Shown: positions 15,528 to 23,852 of the stretch, piece by piece | Layout: each line of letters starts with the position of its first letter | Position numbering within the stretch: the first letter of the stretch is position 1 | Source of the DNA: Gammaproteobacteria bacterium | GTDB lineage: Bacteria > Pseudomonadota > Gammaproteobacteria > PS1 > Pseudothioglobaceae | Assembly (NCBI GenBank): GCA_028599035.1 | Contig: JAQRMT010000004.1 | Span: forward strand, 1-34,761 | Direction: 5' to 3' | Length of the DNA stretch: 34,761 nucleotides | Translations under genes and position numbers: made by a program | The notes under the pieces: model-generated | Databases searched by the model: none | Seen by the model: the letters and a program-made list of their open reading frames with translations, nothing else | What the model was told of the DNA's origin: nothing

Positions 15528-15862
15528 TTATCCACACCCTTAAACTCGGATACTCGAATTTTGCCATTAATTATTTTTGATTTGCGTTGATTAATTTTTT
15601 CCATCTTTTGCCAAAATGCTTCATTCAAGTCAAAATCAGCGCTAATTGCCGTGCCTAACAATAAAATCAAAAGGTCTGCCGATTCTTCCGCCAAGTATGT
15701 TTTGGATTTGCCTTTGGTAACACAGGCAGAAATCTCGCCTAATTCTTCTACCATCAATGCCACACGATACGCCAAATCCTCGCCACCATTATTTTTAAAA
15801 TCATGTTTGTTATGAAATTCTTGAATGGTTTCTAGCATGTTTTTGTATGAATTCTTATCCAT
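15524..15862 (-). CDS. MazG-like nucleotide pyrophosphohydrolase
   Basis: The 112-residue all-alpha protein has the MazG/HisE-type metal motif split over two helices: MVEELGEISACVTKG (EExxE) near residue 35 and EESADLLILLLG (ExxD) near 62. Single-domain members hydrolyse (d)NTPs to monophosphates, often for house-cleaning of abnormal nucleotides. Preference here is unknown. It overlaps cmk by four bases, so the two nucleotide enzymes are probably co-translated. An AAGGAT ribosome-binding site lies seven bases before the ATG. The gene is followed upstream only by decayed frames. Confidence 0.82.
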   Translation of the reverse strand: MDKNSYKNMLETIQEFHNKHDFKNNGGEDLAYRVALMVEELGEISACVTKGKSKTYLAEESADLLILLLGTAISADFDLNEAFWQKMEKINQRKSKIINGKIRVSEFKGVDK

Positions 15863-15872
15863 TTTTTTATCC

Positions 15873-16029
15873 TTATAAATCTAATATTCCAACTACTTGC
15901 CCCAATACATATGTTTTCGTTTTGCCTGATTGAATATCATCTGATGACTTTGTTAGAAATTTTTTCATTCAATGCATTAAGGCTATGGGCAATGATTTTC
16001 AAACATAATGCCATAAATTCTTGCAAAGA
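15873..16029 (-). pseudogene. Decayed reading frame of unknown product, split by a one-base indel
   Basis: On the minus strand the frame starting near 16029 (SLQEFMALCLKIIAHSLNAL) runs to an out-of-frame stop. The overlapping frame just downstream reads FLTKSSDDIQSGKTKTYVLG and continues to a TAA at 15873, directly before the ribosome-binding site of the MazG-like gene. Removing one base from the A6 run (plus 15960-15965) would join the two into one frame of about 51 residues. No start codon with good context is seen, because a stop precedes it. The family is not recognised, and it could be a chance pattern. Confidence 0.35.
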
Positions 16030-16049
16030 TTAAATCATTTTTTGCATCA

Positions 16050-16259
16050 TTATTTCTCCACGAGCATAAAAAAGAGTGAATGATATCTATAGTGTCTTGC
16101 TCTTTTTATGGGTAAAAGTCGTGCTTGAAGCTTGAATGAGTGCTCTAAATATTTTAAAAACAATATCCATGAAGTTTGCTCTACATAATCCAGTTCGCTG
16201 CCACAGCCTGCATCTTTATGAAGTATGTTGTCTATATTTTCGAAAGTTTGTTCAAACAT
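16050..16259 (-). pseudogene. hsdM: 5' stump of a type I restriction-modification methylase gene
   Basis: The first 40 or so residues (MFEQTFENIDNILHKDAGCG, then SELDYVEQTSWILFLKYLE) match the characteristic N-terminus of HsdM subunits. HsdM proteins are about 450-550 residues, but here similarity ends after LKYLE. The rest (HSFKLQARLLPIKRARHYRY) looks like out-of-frame or foreign sequence up to a stop. The methyltransferase domain with NPPF, HsdS and HsdR are all absent nearby. It is a relic of a lost type I system between the MazG-like gene and the rpsF promoter. Confidence 0.75.
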
Positions 16260-16351
16260 GGTTTGTCATGGTATTTTTATGTAAATCAATAGACATTATA
16301 ACCTATTGATTAAATTTAACGACGCACAGACAATAAATCAGAAAAACAGTG

Positions 16352-16357
16352 TATAAT
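16352..16357 (+). promoter_or_regulatory. Candidate -10 box of the rpsF-rpsR-rplI operon
   Basis: TATAAT sits 72 bases before the rpsF start. The -35 region is poor (CAGACAA about 18 bases upstream). The implied leader of about 65 bases, with CCTTGC and GGCAGG able to pair around 16366-16396, lies where many bacteria carry an S6:S18-binding leader that represses the operon. I cannot confirm that motif here. Confidence 0.5.
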
Positions 16358-16429
16358 GTGCGTTCCCTTGCTTGACTGAGTGCTTACTTGGCAGGCTTTT
16401 TTTATAATAACCATAAGGAGAAAACACTC

Positions 16430-16777
16430 ATGAGACACTATGAGATTACACTAATTGTGCATCCTGACCAATCGGCACAGGTTGAGACAATGACAGGCAA
16501 ATACAAAGAAATGATTACCGCTGATGGTGGTAATATTCACCGTGAAGAAGACTGGGGTCGTAAGCACCTCGCTTATCCAATCAACAAAATTTACAAGGCG
16601 CATTACTTGATGTTAAACATTGAGTGCGACCAAGAGACACTGGATAAGTTGAATTATAATTTCCGTTTTAACGACGCTATTTTAAGAAATTTAATTATTT
16701 CCAAAAAAGCAGCGATTACTGAGCCTTCCATTATGATGAGCGCTAAAAACGAAGACAAAAAACAGGGCAGAAAATAG
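16430..16777 (+). CDS. rpsF: 30S ribosomal protein S6
   Basis: The 115-residue protein begins MRHYEITLIVHPDQSAQV and has the S6 signature EDWGRKHLAYPINK near residue 40, then the HYLMLNIECD strand. S6 binds the central domain of 16S rRNA as a pair with S18. I place the start at ATG 16430 because AAGGAG at 16415-16420 is at ideal distance. An upstream in-frame start at 16388 would add 14 residues with no family match. It opens the rpsF-rpsR-rplI operon. The gene ends ten bases before rpsR, with AGGAG in the gap. Confidence 0.97.
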   Translation: MRHYEITLIVHPDQSAQVETMTGKYKEMITADGGNIHREEDWGRKHLAYPINKIYKAHYLMLNIECDQETLDKLNYNFRFNDAILRNLIISKKAAITEPSIMMSAKNEDKKQGRK

Positions 16778-16786
16778 GAGATTATT

Positions 16787-17041
16787 ATGGCTAAGCAACA
16801 AAAAAGAAAACGCAGACCACAGGTTAAAATCAACAGTTTTTGTCGTTTCACGGCAGCAGGTGTTAAAGAAATTGATTATAAAGATGTAGAAACTTTATTA
16901 AAAAATATTGACGAAAGTGGCAAAATCACGCCATCAAGAATGACTGGCACAAATGCTAGATTTCAGCGTCAATTAACTACTGCAATCAAACGCGCTAGAT
17001 TTCTAGCGTTGATTCCTTACACTGATAAACATAAAAAATAG
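16787..17041 (+). CDS. rpsR: 30S ribosomal protein S18
   Basis: The 84-residue protein has the basic N-terminus AKQQKRKRRPQVKI and the S18 core IDYKDVETLLKNIDESGKI, then SRMTGTNARFQRQLTTAIKR, the most conserved part of the family. It has a shortened RFCRFTA-like region (NSFCRFTAAGV). It pairs with S6 on the platform of the 30S subunit. It lies between rpsF and rplI with gaps under 12 bases and a clear AGGAG in front of the next gene. Confidence 0.97.
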   Translation: MAKQQKRKRRPQVKINSFCRFTAAGVKEIDYKDVETLLKNIDESGKITPSRMTGTNARFQRQLTTAIKRARFLALIPYTDKHKK

Positions 17042-17050
17042 GAGTTAATT

Positions 17051-17506
17051 ATGCAAGTAATTTTATTAGAAACAATTGGTAAATTAGGCGGTTTAGGCGA
17101 TATAGCGAATGTTAAATCTGGCTATGCACGGAATTTTTTAATCCCACAAGGTAAAGTAAAGCCAGCAACTGAGACTAATATGGCCGAATTTGAGGCGATT
17201 AAAGCAGACTTAGAAGCAAAAGAAGTGGCAGCAATTAAGGTGGCACAAACTAAGGCAGATGCAATGACAGGCGTGGTTTGTTCACTTAAAGCAAATGCAA
17301 GCGAAGAAGGTAAGTTATTCGGCTCTATAACCACAGCAGATATTGTTTCAAGTTTAGCAACAGCAGGCCATGAAGTTGAAAAACGCAATATTAACTTATC
17401 TGAGGCCATTCATCATGTTGGCGAATACGATATTAGTGTCACGCTACACACCAATCTTAGTGTTGACATTAAAATTGTGGTTGAAGCTGCAGAAGAGGGG
17501 CAATAA
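17051..17506 (+). CDS. rplI: 50S ribosomal protein L9
   Basis: The 151-residue protein begins MQVILLETIGKLGGLGDIAN and carries the L9 N-domain signature VKSGYARNFLIPQGKVKPAT. A long connecting helix rich in Glu, Ala and Lys (about 45-75) follows, then the C-terminal domain with EGKLFGSITTADIVSSL. L9 binds domain V of 23S rRNA. It closes the rpsF operon. A MITE-like element now lies between its stop codon and the operon terminator. Confidence 0.97.
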   Translation: MQVILLETIGKLGGLGDIANVKSGYARNFLIPQGKVKPATETNMAEFEAIKADLEAKEVAAIKVAQTKADAMTGVVCSLKANASEEGKLFGSITTADIVSSLATAGHEVEKRNINLSEAIHHVGEYDISVTLHTNLSVDIKIVVEAAEEGQ

Positions 17507-17513
17507 CTTACTA

Positions 17514-17706
17514 GAGACCTTTGCATAAATATAAATAATCATCAAAAATCCACTTTTCACCCGCTTGGAAATTTTTTTTAAACCCAGCCTTAGCCCTCCT
17601 AGAGGATTGCTGAGTGTCGCTAACCCTGCTAGGACAAGGTTTAAGAAAATCACCAATCTGGCAAAAATTGAATTTTGCTAATCATCCCTATTTATGCAAA
17701 GGTCTC
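17514..17706. mobile_element. MITE-like element 2 (193 bp) with perfect 18-bp terminal inverted repeats
   Basis: The left end GAGACCTTTGCATAAATA and the right end TATTTATGCAAAGGTCTC are exact reverse complements of 18 bp. TACTA flanks both sides (17509-17513 and 17707-17711), fitting a target-site duplication. The interior encodes no convincing protein. A 70-codon minus-strand frame is present but shows no family features. The first 40 bases resemble the sequence at 31257, and the right end resembles the left end of the element at 7024. Such an internally deleted insertion sequence would need a transposase in trans, perhaps of the IS5 group. It is inserted between rplI and the operon terminator. 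Confidence 0.85.
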
Positions 17707-17730
17707 TACTAAAAAATAAGTTAAAATCAA

Positions 17731-17753
17731 AACCCTCCTTGTGAGGGTTTTTT
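17731..17753 (+). terminator. Intrinsic terminator of the rpsF-rpsR-rplI operon
   Basis: AACCCTC pairs with GAGGGTT over the five-base loop CTTGT, followed by a T-rich run and preceded by AAAA. It sits 225 bases after the rplI stop because the 193-bp element intervenes, and 21 bases before the dnaB start. Confidence 0.85.
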
Positions 17754-17774
17754 ATTACTTTTTTATACCAATCT

Positions 17775-19223
17775 ATGGACATCGAAAACACCAATATAGC
17801 ACCAAATTCAATCGAATCAGAGCAATCTGTGCTTGGTGGATTGTTACTGCATAACGAGGCCTGGGATGAAGTAGCAGATGCGTTGGTAGCAGATGATTTT
17901 TATACTGCCTCTCACCGACTTATTTTTGATGCCATTGCCTTGTTACTAGAGCACAGCAAGCCTGCTGATATTTTGACAGTCAAAGAACGCCTTAAAAAAA
18001 CAGGTGATGAAGAGACGGCAGGTGGTTTTCCCTACTTGGCACGAATTGCTGAAAATACGCCAAGTGTTTCAAATATTCAAACTTACGCTAAACATGTGCG
18101 TGAATTGTCAGTCTATCGACAGTTAATCCGAACCAGTCAAAAAATTGCTGATGCAGCTTATCACCCAAAAGACATGGAGCTACAACAATTAATTGATATG
18201 TCTGAAAGGGAAATTTTCGCCATTGCAGAGCAAATTACCCGTGGCAAACAAGATGTAGTAAATGTCAAAAATGCGACCAAAAATGTGGTTAATTTAGTGC
18301 AACAATGGGCAGAAAATAAAGGCGGGCTTACTGGATTGGAGACAGGCTTTAGCGAATTAGACAAAAAGACTTCTGGCTTGCAAAAAGGTGATTTAATCAT
18401 TATCGCAGGTCGCCCTTCAATGGGGAAAACAGCACTGGCAATGAATATTGTCGGCAATATTGCCATCGAACAAGGTAAACCAGTGTTGGTATTCTCTTTA
18501 GAGATGCCAACTGATGCGTTAATACTGCGAATGATTTCCTCATTTGGGCATATTGACAGCAAGAAAATCCGCGCAGGCGAGATGACAGAAACGGACTGGA
18601 GTAGTTTTAGCCACGCCGTAACTGCAATGGATAAAAACGATATTTTGATTGACGAAACTCCCTCCATAACACCGACAGAAATTCGTGCAAAAGCCCGCCG
18701 AATTAAAAGACAGTATCCTGATTTAGCACTGATTATGGTGGATTATTTACAATTAATGACGGTGCATGGTAGGAATGAAAATCGGGTGCAAGAAATCTCT
18801 GAAATTTCTCGTTCATTAAAGGCACTGGCTAAAGAAATCGAAGTGCCAGTAATCGCCCTATCGCAACTTAATCGTGGCGTTGAATCCCGTCCTAAAGCCA
18901 ATAAAGGGCGTATGCCGCAGATGTCTGATTTGCGTGAATCTGGCTCGATTGAGCAAGATGCGGATATTATTGGCTTTGTTTATCGAGACGAACAATACCA
19001 TGATGAAAGTTACGCCAATCCAGAAGAGGTCGGCAAAGCTGATTTAAAAATTGCCAAGCATCGTAATGGCGAAACTGGCACTATTAAACTGGCATGGATT
19101 GGTCAATACACCCGCTTTGAAAACTTAGCATTCGACGACCAAATGCAAAACGCACCTGAGGACTGGCAAGTAAATGCAACCGATAACAACAATGCACCTA
19201 ATTTTGACACAGAGGTGTTTTAA
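17775..19223 (+). CDS. dnaB: Replicative DNA helicase
   Basis: The 482-residue hexameric helicase unwinds DNA at the replication fork. The N-terminal domain begins NSIESEQSVLGGLLL, and the RecA-like domain follows a linker near 175. Walker A is GRPSMGKTALAM near 212, Walker B is LALIMVDYLQLM near 318, and the motif MSDLRESGSIEQDADI near 378 is a DnaB signature. The C-terminus carries the KHRNGETGTIKL arginine-finger region. No intein is present. The order rplI-dnaB-alr is widely conserved in gammaproteobacteria. Confidence 0.97.
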   Translation: MDIENTNIAPNSIESEQSVLGGLLLHNEAWDEVADALVADDFYTASHRLIFDAIALLLEHSKPADILTVKERLKKTGDEETAGGFPYLARIAENTPSVSNIQTYAKHVRELSVYRQLIRTSQKIADAAYHPKDMELQQLIDMSEREIFAIAEQITRGKQDVVNVKNATKNVVNLVQQWAENKGGLTGLETGFSELDKKTSGLQKGDLIIIAGRPSMGKTALAMNIVGNIAIEQGKPVLVFSLEMPTDALILRMISSFGHIDSKKIRAGEMTETDWSSFSHAVTAMDKNDILIDETPSITPTEIRAKARRIKRQYPDLALIMVDYLQLMTVHGRNENRVQEISEISRSLKALAKEIEVPVIALSQLNRGVESRPKANKGRMPQMSDLRESGSIEQDADIIGFVYRDEQYHDESYANPEEVGKADLKIAKHRNGETGTIKLAWIGQYTRFENLAFDDQMQNAPEDWQVNATDNNNAPNFDTEVF

Positions 19224-19226
19224 CAG

Positions 19227-20276
19227 GTGCGTGCTGTTGCAACCATATCTCAATTGGCGCTGACACACAATTTATCCGTTGTTAAGCGCATAACACCACA
19301 GACAAAAATCGTGGCAATGGTTAAAGCCAACGCTTACGGACACCATCTGGATTTAATTACACCGTTGATTGAAAACGCCGATATATTAGCAGTCAGTGAA
19401 TTATCAGAAGCACGGCAACTACGGCAACTAACCCATCGCCCTATCCTACTACTATCAGGCATCTACACCATGCAGGAGTTGCAAGAGGCAATCGATTTAA
19501 ACTGCCAGATTGTCGTGCATCATCCCTCACAAATACACTTGATTAATAACAGCACTCAAGCATTAAGTATTTGGATAAAAATTGATACTGGCATGCACAG
19601 ACTCGGTTTATCCAGTAAAAAATACCAGCAACACCTGCCTCACCTTAAGTCCAACACATTGATTAGTATTGAATGCGTGATGAGTCATTTTGCCTGTGCA
19701 GATGACAAGAGCCATCCTATGAACCAACAACAACTCGCAAAATTTGAAACGCTAACAAGCGATGAAAACAATCGTTCAATGGCAAATTCTGCTGCGATTT
19801 TATCACTGCCAGCATCGCTGTTTGAGTTTGTGCGCCCCGGCATTATGCTCTACGGCGCTTCCCCTTTTACCGACAATAATACTGGTTTAAAACCCGTCAT
19901 GCGACTATCAGCACCCGTACTTTGTCTCAAAACCATCCAAGCGGGAGAGATAGTCGGCTATGGTGCGAATTGGATAGCTAAGAAAAAAACCACCCTAGCC
20001 ATCATTGGCATTGGCTATGGCGACGGCTACCCCCGCCATGCCAAAAATGGCACGCCTGTATTGATTAACAACGCCTTGTGCGCATTAGTGGGGCGAGTGT
20101 CTATGGATATGATAGTCGTGGATATTGGAGATATTGAGGTATTGATTGGCGAGCGTGCAATTTTGTGGGGTGATGAGAAACTGCGTGTAGAAACCATAGC
20201 GGAGCATAGCAATACCATCAGTTATGAGTTATTAACTGGCGTTAGCAGCCGTGTTAAATTTGTGCGTAGCAAATGA
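19227..20276 (+). CDS. alr: Alanine racemase
   Basis: The 349-residue PLP enzyme interconverts L- and D-alanine for peptidoglycan. The PLP lysine lies in VAMVKANAYGHHL near residue 33. The catalytic-tyrosine region is IGIGYGDGYPRHAKNG near 255, and RVSMDMIVVDIGD follows near 290. The start is GTG at 19227, four bases after the dnaB stop, and VRAVATISQLALTHNL aligns with the usual N-terminus. It overlaps the following phosphoesterase gene by four bases (ATGA). Confidence 0.95.
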   Translation: MRAVATISQLALTHNLSVVKRITPQTKIVAMVKANAYGHHLDLITPLIENADILAVSELSEARQLRQLTHRPILLLSGIYTMQELQEAIDLNCQIVVHHPSQIHLINNSTQALSIWIKIDTGMHRLGLSSKKYQQHLPHLKSNTLISIECVMSHFACADDKSHPMNQQQLAKFETLTSDENNRSMANSAAILSLPASLFEFVRPGIMLYGASPFTDNNTGLKPVMRLSAPVLCLKTIQAGEIVGYGANWIAKKKTTLAIIGIGYGDGYPRHAKNGTPVLINNALCALVGRVSMDMIVVDIGDIEVLIGERAILWGDEKLRVETIAEHSNTISYELLTGVSSRVKFVRSK

Positions 20277-20971
20277 AGCATTTTATCCAAATCAGTGATT
20301 GTCATATTGACGACACAGCGCAATCACTAGGTGTTGATAGCCAAAAAAACCTAGCAACCGTGGTTAATAAAATCACCACCCTGCCCAGCGATGCCTTGCT
20401 CATCAGTGGCGATTTAACTCACAACGGCACCCCCCAATCTTACCAAACACTGAGAGAAATCCTCTCGCCCATTCAAACTGATATTTTTGTCATTGCTGGC
20501 AATCATGATAATTTTGGGCATCTTAGTGCCGAATTTGCGCCCTGTTTATTTAATCAATTCACACTAGGGCTATGGGATATCATCAGTATTAATTCCGTAC
20601 AAACAGGCAAAACCAGCGGTTTCGTTAGCCAACATGCACTCGCTAAATTAGACCAACAACTAAGCCATTCCAGCTCCAAATATAGCCTCGTCGTCCTACA
20701 CCACCCTATCGTATCAATGAACAGCACATGGGACGACACCCTGTCTTTAGAAAATCCAGACGACTTATTTGCCACACTTAAACGACACCAAAAAATACAA
20801 GCCGTGCTATTTGGCCATGCACACGAATCAGCAGAATTTAACCAAAACAACATCAAAATTATCGCCTGTCCTTCAACCGCTGTCCAATTTAACAACGAGT
20901 CAAGAATTGGTTTTAATCATTACACACTGCTTGACGACGGGCAACTACACTACACTACACAATGGATATGA
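20273..20971 (+). CDS. CpdA-like calcineurin-type metallophosphoesterase
   Basis: The 232-residue protein shows the full set of metal motifs: DCHIDD near 8, SGDLTHNG near 45, GNHDN near 77, LHHPIV near 143 and GHAHES near 180. Size and motif spacing fit the class III cyclic-nucleotide phosphodiesterases such as CpdA (3',5'-cAMP hydrolysis), but related enzymes hydrolyse other phosphodiesters. The specific activity is not certain and I therefore give no symbol. It is coupled to alr by an ATGA overlap and its end overlaps the 5'-nucleotidase gene. Confidence 0.82.
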   Translation: MKHFIQISDCHIDDTAQSLGVDSQKNLATVVNKITTLPSDALLISGDLTHNGTPQSYQTLREILSPIQTDIFVIAGNHDNFGHLSAEFAPCLFNQFTLGLWDIISINSVQTGKTSGFVSQHALAKLDQQLSHSSSKYSLVVLHHPIVSMNSTWDDTLSLENPDDLFATLKRHQKIQAVLFGHAHESAEFNQNNIKIIACPSTAVQFNNESRIGFNHYTLLDDGQLHYTTQWI

Positions 20972-21870
20972 CAAATAACACAGAAACAAACGCCGAAACC
21001 AAATTGGTAGTTGCTATTTCATCAAGGGCACTGTTTGACTTGGACGAATCACACAAAATCTACAAGCAACAAGGCGTAGAGGCATACGCCAAGCACCAAC
21101 AAGAAAACGAAGAGGTTATTTTAAAACCCGGTGTTGGCTTTACCTTGGTTAAAAAACTGCTGAACCTCAACAGCCAACAAAACCCCATCGATGTGATTTT
21201 GTTGTCTCGCAACAGCGCCGATACAGGTTTGCGTATTTTTAATTCAATAGAGTATTATGGCTTAAACATCGCCCGTGCCGCCTTCACTCGTGGTGAAAGC
21301 ACGCACTCCTTACTCAATGCGTTCGAGGCAGATTTATTCCTTTCCAGTCATTATGAAGATGTACAAAAAGCACTAAAATCTGGCTTTGCCGCAGCTTCCA
21401 TTGTCGGCACTGAATCTAAACATGCCCACGAAACCCAGCTACGCATTGCCTTTGACGGTGATGCAGTATTATTTTCTGACGAGGCAGAAAAAATCTACCA
21501 AGAACATGGTATTGATGCCTTCGCAGAAAACGAAAAAAACGCCGCCAATATCGAACTCCAATCAGGCCCTTTCAAATCTTTCTTAAAATCATTGCACGCC
21601 ATCCAATCCTCGTTCCCAGAGACAGACAACCCAATCAGAACAGCACTCGTTACTGCCAGGGGTGCGCCCTCACACAAACGCGTTATCCACACCATGCGCG
21701 CTTGGGGCATTCGCATCGACGAATCCTTCTTCCTAGGCGGGCTTGACAAGGGGCTGTTTCTCAAAGAATTTGGCGCCGACATTTTCTTTGATGACCAGCA
21801 CCAACACTGCCAATCTGCCGCCCAATATGTCTCCACCGGCCATGTCCCCAACGGCATCACCAATAAATAA
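20962..21870 (+). CDS. 5'-nucleotidase, cytosolic type I-like
   Basis: The 302-residue protein matches the family related to animal cytosolic 5'-nucleotidase IA. The HAD-type nucleophile motif is VVAISSRALFDLDESHKIYK near 15, with an internal second copy in IAFDGDAVLFSDEAEKIY near 158. GVGFTLVKKLLNLN and ILLSRNSADTGLRIFNSIEY follow the first. It would dephosphorylate nucleoside monophosphates. The start ATG at 20962 overlaps the end of the phosphoesterase gene by ten bases, suggesting co-translation of two nucleotide-degrading enzymes. A 90-base gap precedes hisS. Confidence 0.85.
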   Translation: MDMTNNTETNAETKLVVAISSRALFDLDESHKIYKQQGVEAYAKHQQENEEVILKPGVGFTLVKKLLNLNSQQNPIDVILLSRNSADTGLRIFNSIEYYGLNIARAAFTRGESTHSLLNAFEADLFLSSHYEDVQKALKSGFAAASIVGTESKHAHETQLRIAFDGDAVLFSDEAEKIYQEHGIDAFAENEKNAANIELQSGPFKSFLKSLHAIQSSFPETDNPIRTALVTARGAPSHKRVIHTMRAWGIRIDESFFLGGLDKGLFLKEFGADIFFDDQHQHCQSAAQYVSTGHVPNGITNK

Positions 21871-21960
21871 AATAAGGTTTTATCTTGATTGCTTGTTTTT
21901 TCTACAACTATCAAGACCCTCATAGTAAAATGGGTGCAATTCATTATTCATCTTTAATTA

Positions 21961-23229
21961 ATGCCTAACAAAATCAACGCTATTCGTGGCATGAACGACT
22001 TACTCCCCAAAGAGTCTGCTTTGTGGCTATCGTTAGAAAGAACAATTTTTGACTTGTTTATTTCCTATGGCTTTAAAAATATCCGCACGCCAATCGTAGA
22101 AAAAACCGATACTTTTCACCGTGCGATTGGACAGGCGACGGACATTGTGGAAAAAGAAATGTATACTTGGGCGGATTCTAATGGAGACTCATTAAGCCTC
22201 AGACCTGAAAATACAGCAGGCGTAGTGCGAGCAATGATTGAGCATAATCTGCCTAGAGAAGGCATTCAAAAAGTATTTTATCAGGGCGCAATGTTTCGCC
22301 ATGAACGCCCACAAAAAGGGCGTTACAGGCAGTTTCATCAGATTGGTGCTGAGGTGTTTGGCGCTGATAGCGCTAAGATAGATGCAGAACTTATTGCCAT
22401 GACACATTCACTTTGGCAGGGCTTGGGGCTAAAAAACATATCGTTGGAAATCAACACGCTAGGCTCAGCCGAAGCACGGGCGAATTATCGCACAGTATTG
22501 GTTGATTATTTCACCCAGCATAAAGCTCAATTAGATGAAGATTCTACAAGGCGTTTAAGCACCAATCCGCTAAGAATTTTAGACTCTAAAAACGAGGATT
22601 TACGCAACCTAATTGAATCTGCACCTAAATTAATAGAGCACCTTGACGAGGAATCCGCCAAGCATTTCGAGGAGTTTAAAGCCTATCTAAAATGCCTGAA
22701 CATCCCCTACACCATCAACACCCGCTTAGTGCGGGGGTTGGATTATTACAATCGCACAGTGTTTGAATGGACTACCACCGATTTAGGTGCACAAGGTACG
22801 ATTTGTGCGGGGGGTCGTTACGATGGTTTGGTGGAGCAAATGGGGGGCAAACCTTGCCCTGCAATTGGTTTTGCTTTGGGTTTAGAGCGCTTAATTCTAC
22901 TCCTGCAAGCGCAAAACTTGCCTATTGGCAAACAGCCTCTGTCTATTTATATAATGGCACTGGGTGATGCGGCGCAATTAAAGTCATTACAAATTTCTGA
23001 ACAACTACATCAGGCATTGCCAGCAGTAATCCTTTATAATGACATCACGCTGGGTAGTTTCAAATCACAATTTAAAAAAGCAGACAAAGCCAAGGCAGAT
23101 TTTGCGATTATTTTGGGTGAAGAAGAGCTAAACAACAACCAGGTGGCAATTAAGCCCTTAAAAGGTCAAGGTGAACAGTTGCAAATGAATTTTGACGAAA
23201 TAGTGAATTATTTAGAGGAACAAAAATGA
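21961..23229 (+). CDS. hisS: Histidine-tRNA ligase
   Basis: The 422-residue class II synthetase charges tRNA-His. It begins with INAIRGMNDLLPKESALW. Motif 2 is GAMFRHERPQKGRYRQFHQI near 104. The histidine-binding motifs VRGLDYYNRTVFEW near 258 and CAGGRYDGLVEQMGG near 281 follow, with motif 3 in GFALGLERLILLL near 302. A C-terminal anticodon-binding domain (about 330-415) completes it. The stop overlaps the yfgM start (ATGA). Confidence 0.96.
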   Translation: MPNKINAIRGMNDLLPKESALWLSLERTIFDLFISYGFKNIRTPIVEKTDTFHRAIGQATDIVEKEMYTWADSNGDSLSLRPENTAGVVRAMIEHNLPREGIQKVFYQGAMFRHERPQKGRYRQFHQIGAEVFGADSAKIDAELIAMTHSLWQGLGLKNISLEINTLGSAEARANYRTVLVDYFTQHKAQLDEDSTRRLSTNPLRILDSKNEDLRNLIESAPKLIEHLDEESAKHFEEFKAYLKCLNIPYTINTRLVRGLDYYNRTVFEWTTTDLGAQGTICAGGRYDGLVEQMGGKPCPAIGFALGLERLILLLQAQNLPIGKQPLSIYIMALGDAAQLKSLQISEQLHQALPAVILYNDITLGSFKSQFKKADKAKADFAIILGEEELNNNQVAIKPLKGQGEQLQMNFDEIVNYLEEQK

Positions 23230-23843
23230 AGAATTTTATCGAAGTGGGTAAGACCGAAGAGGAGCAAGCCGAACAAATCAAAAAGTGGATTAAAGAAAAT
23301 GCACCACAGATTGTTATCGGTATTTCGTTGGGTTTAGGCGGTATTTGGGGGTTTGATTATTATAAAAATCAACAACATCAACAAGCCATACAAGCACGGG
23401 GGCATTACCTGTCAGTAACCGCCAACCCAAACAATATCAAAGCTCTAAATACACTAAAAGAAGAACACGCTGAGAGTGCTTACACACAACAAGTCAATTT
23501 TGTAATGGCAAAACAAGCAATGAGCAAGGGTAATTATCAGGCTGCACTGGATTATTTATCACCACTCGTTGGCAATGAGAACGAATTTATCGCACAAAAT
23601 GCAAAGCTTAGAGCTGTCAGCGTGCATTTAGAAATCGGCAATACTGATAAGGCACTTAAAGTGCTGGGCGATAATAGCAACAAGGCGTTTAGCGCTTTAT
23701 ATGATAACGCCAAAGGCGATATTTACTTTGCAAAAAATGATTTTTCTGCCGCTAAAAAGCACTACCAATTAGCGCTTGCTCAATTGTCTGATGAATCAAG
23801 AATGAGAAGCTTGATTCAAATTAAACTCAACGACATTAATTAA
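23226..23843 (+). CDS. yfgM: YfgM-like membrane-anchored tetratricopeptide protein
   Basis: The 205-residue protein has a short cytoplasmic N-terminus (GKTEEEQAEQIKKWIKEN), one transmembrane helix near 28-46 (IVIGISLGLGGIWGFDYY), and a periplasmic part of TPR-like helices such as NYQAALDYLSPL and DFSAAKKHYQLALAQL. This is the YfgM layout. In E. coli YfgM is an ancillary SecYEG subunit linked to periplasmic chaperones. Its position between hisS and der is conserved, but bamB, which usually lies between yfgM and der, is missing. Confidence 0.87.
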   Translation: MKNFIEVGKTEEEQAEQIKKWIKENAPQIVIGISLGLGGIWGFDYYKNQQHQQAIQARGHYLSVTANPNNIKALNTLKEEHAESAYTQQVNFVMAKQAMSKGNYQAALDYLSPLVGNENEFIAQNAKLRAVSVHLEIGNTDKALKVLGDNSNKAFSALYDNAKGDIYFAKNDFSAAKKHYQLALAQLSDESRMRSLIQIKLNDIN

Positions 23844-23852
23844 GCTTTTTCT

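Noticed and set aside
16388..16429. Upstream in-frame start for rpsF adding 14 residues
   Set aside because: A strong AAGGAG lies in this stretch at the right distance for ATG 16430, and S6 proteins begin MRHYE; the added residues have no family match.
17444..17656. 70-codon minus-strand frame inside element 2
   Set aside because: It spans the end of rplI and the element interior, has no ribosome-binding site or family features, and is best explained as chance within a non-coding element.
18161..18667. 168-codon minus-strand open frame opposite dnaB
   Set aside because: It is a shadow of the conserved helicase coding sequence with no independent support.
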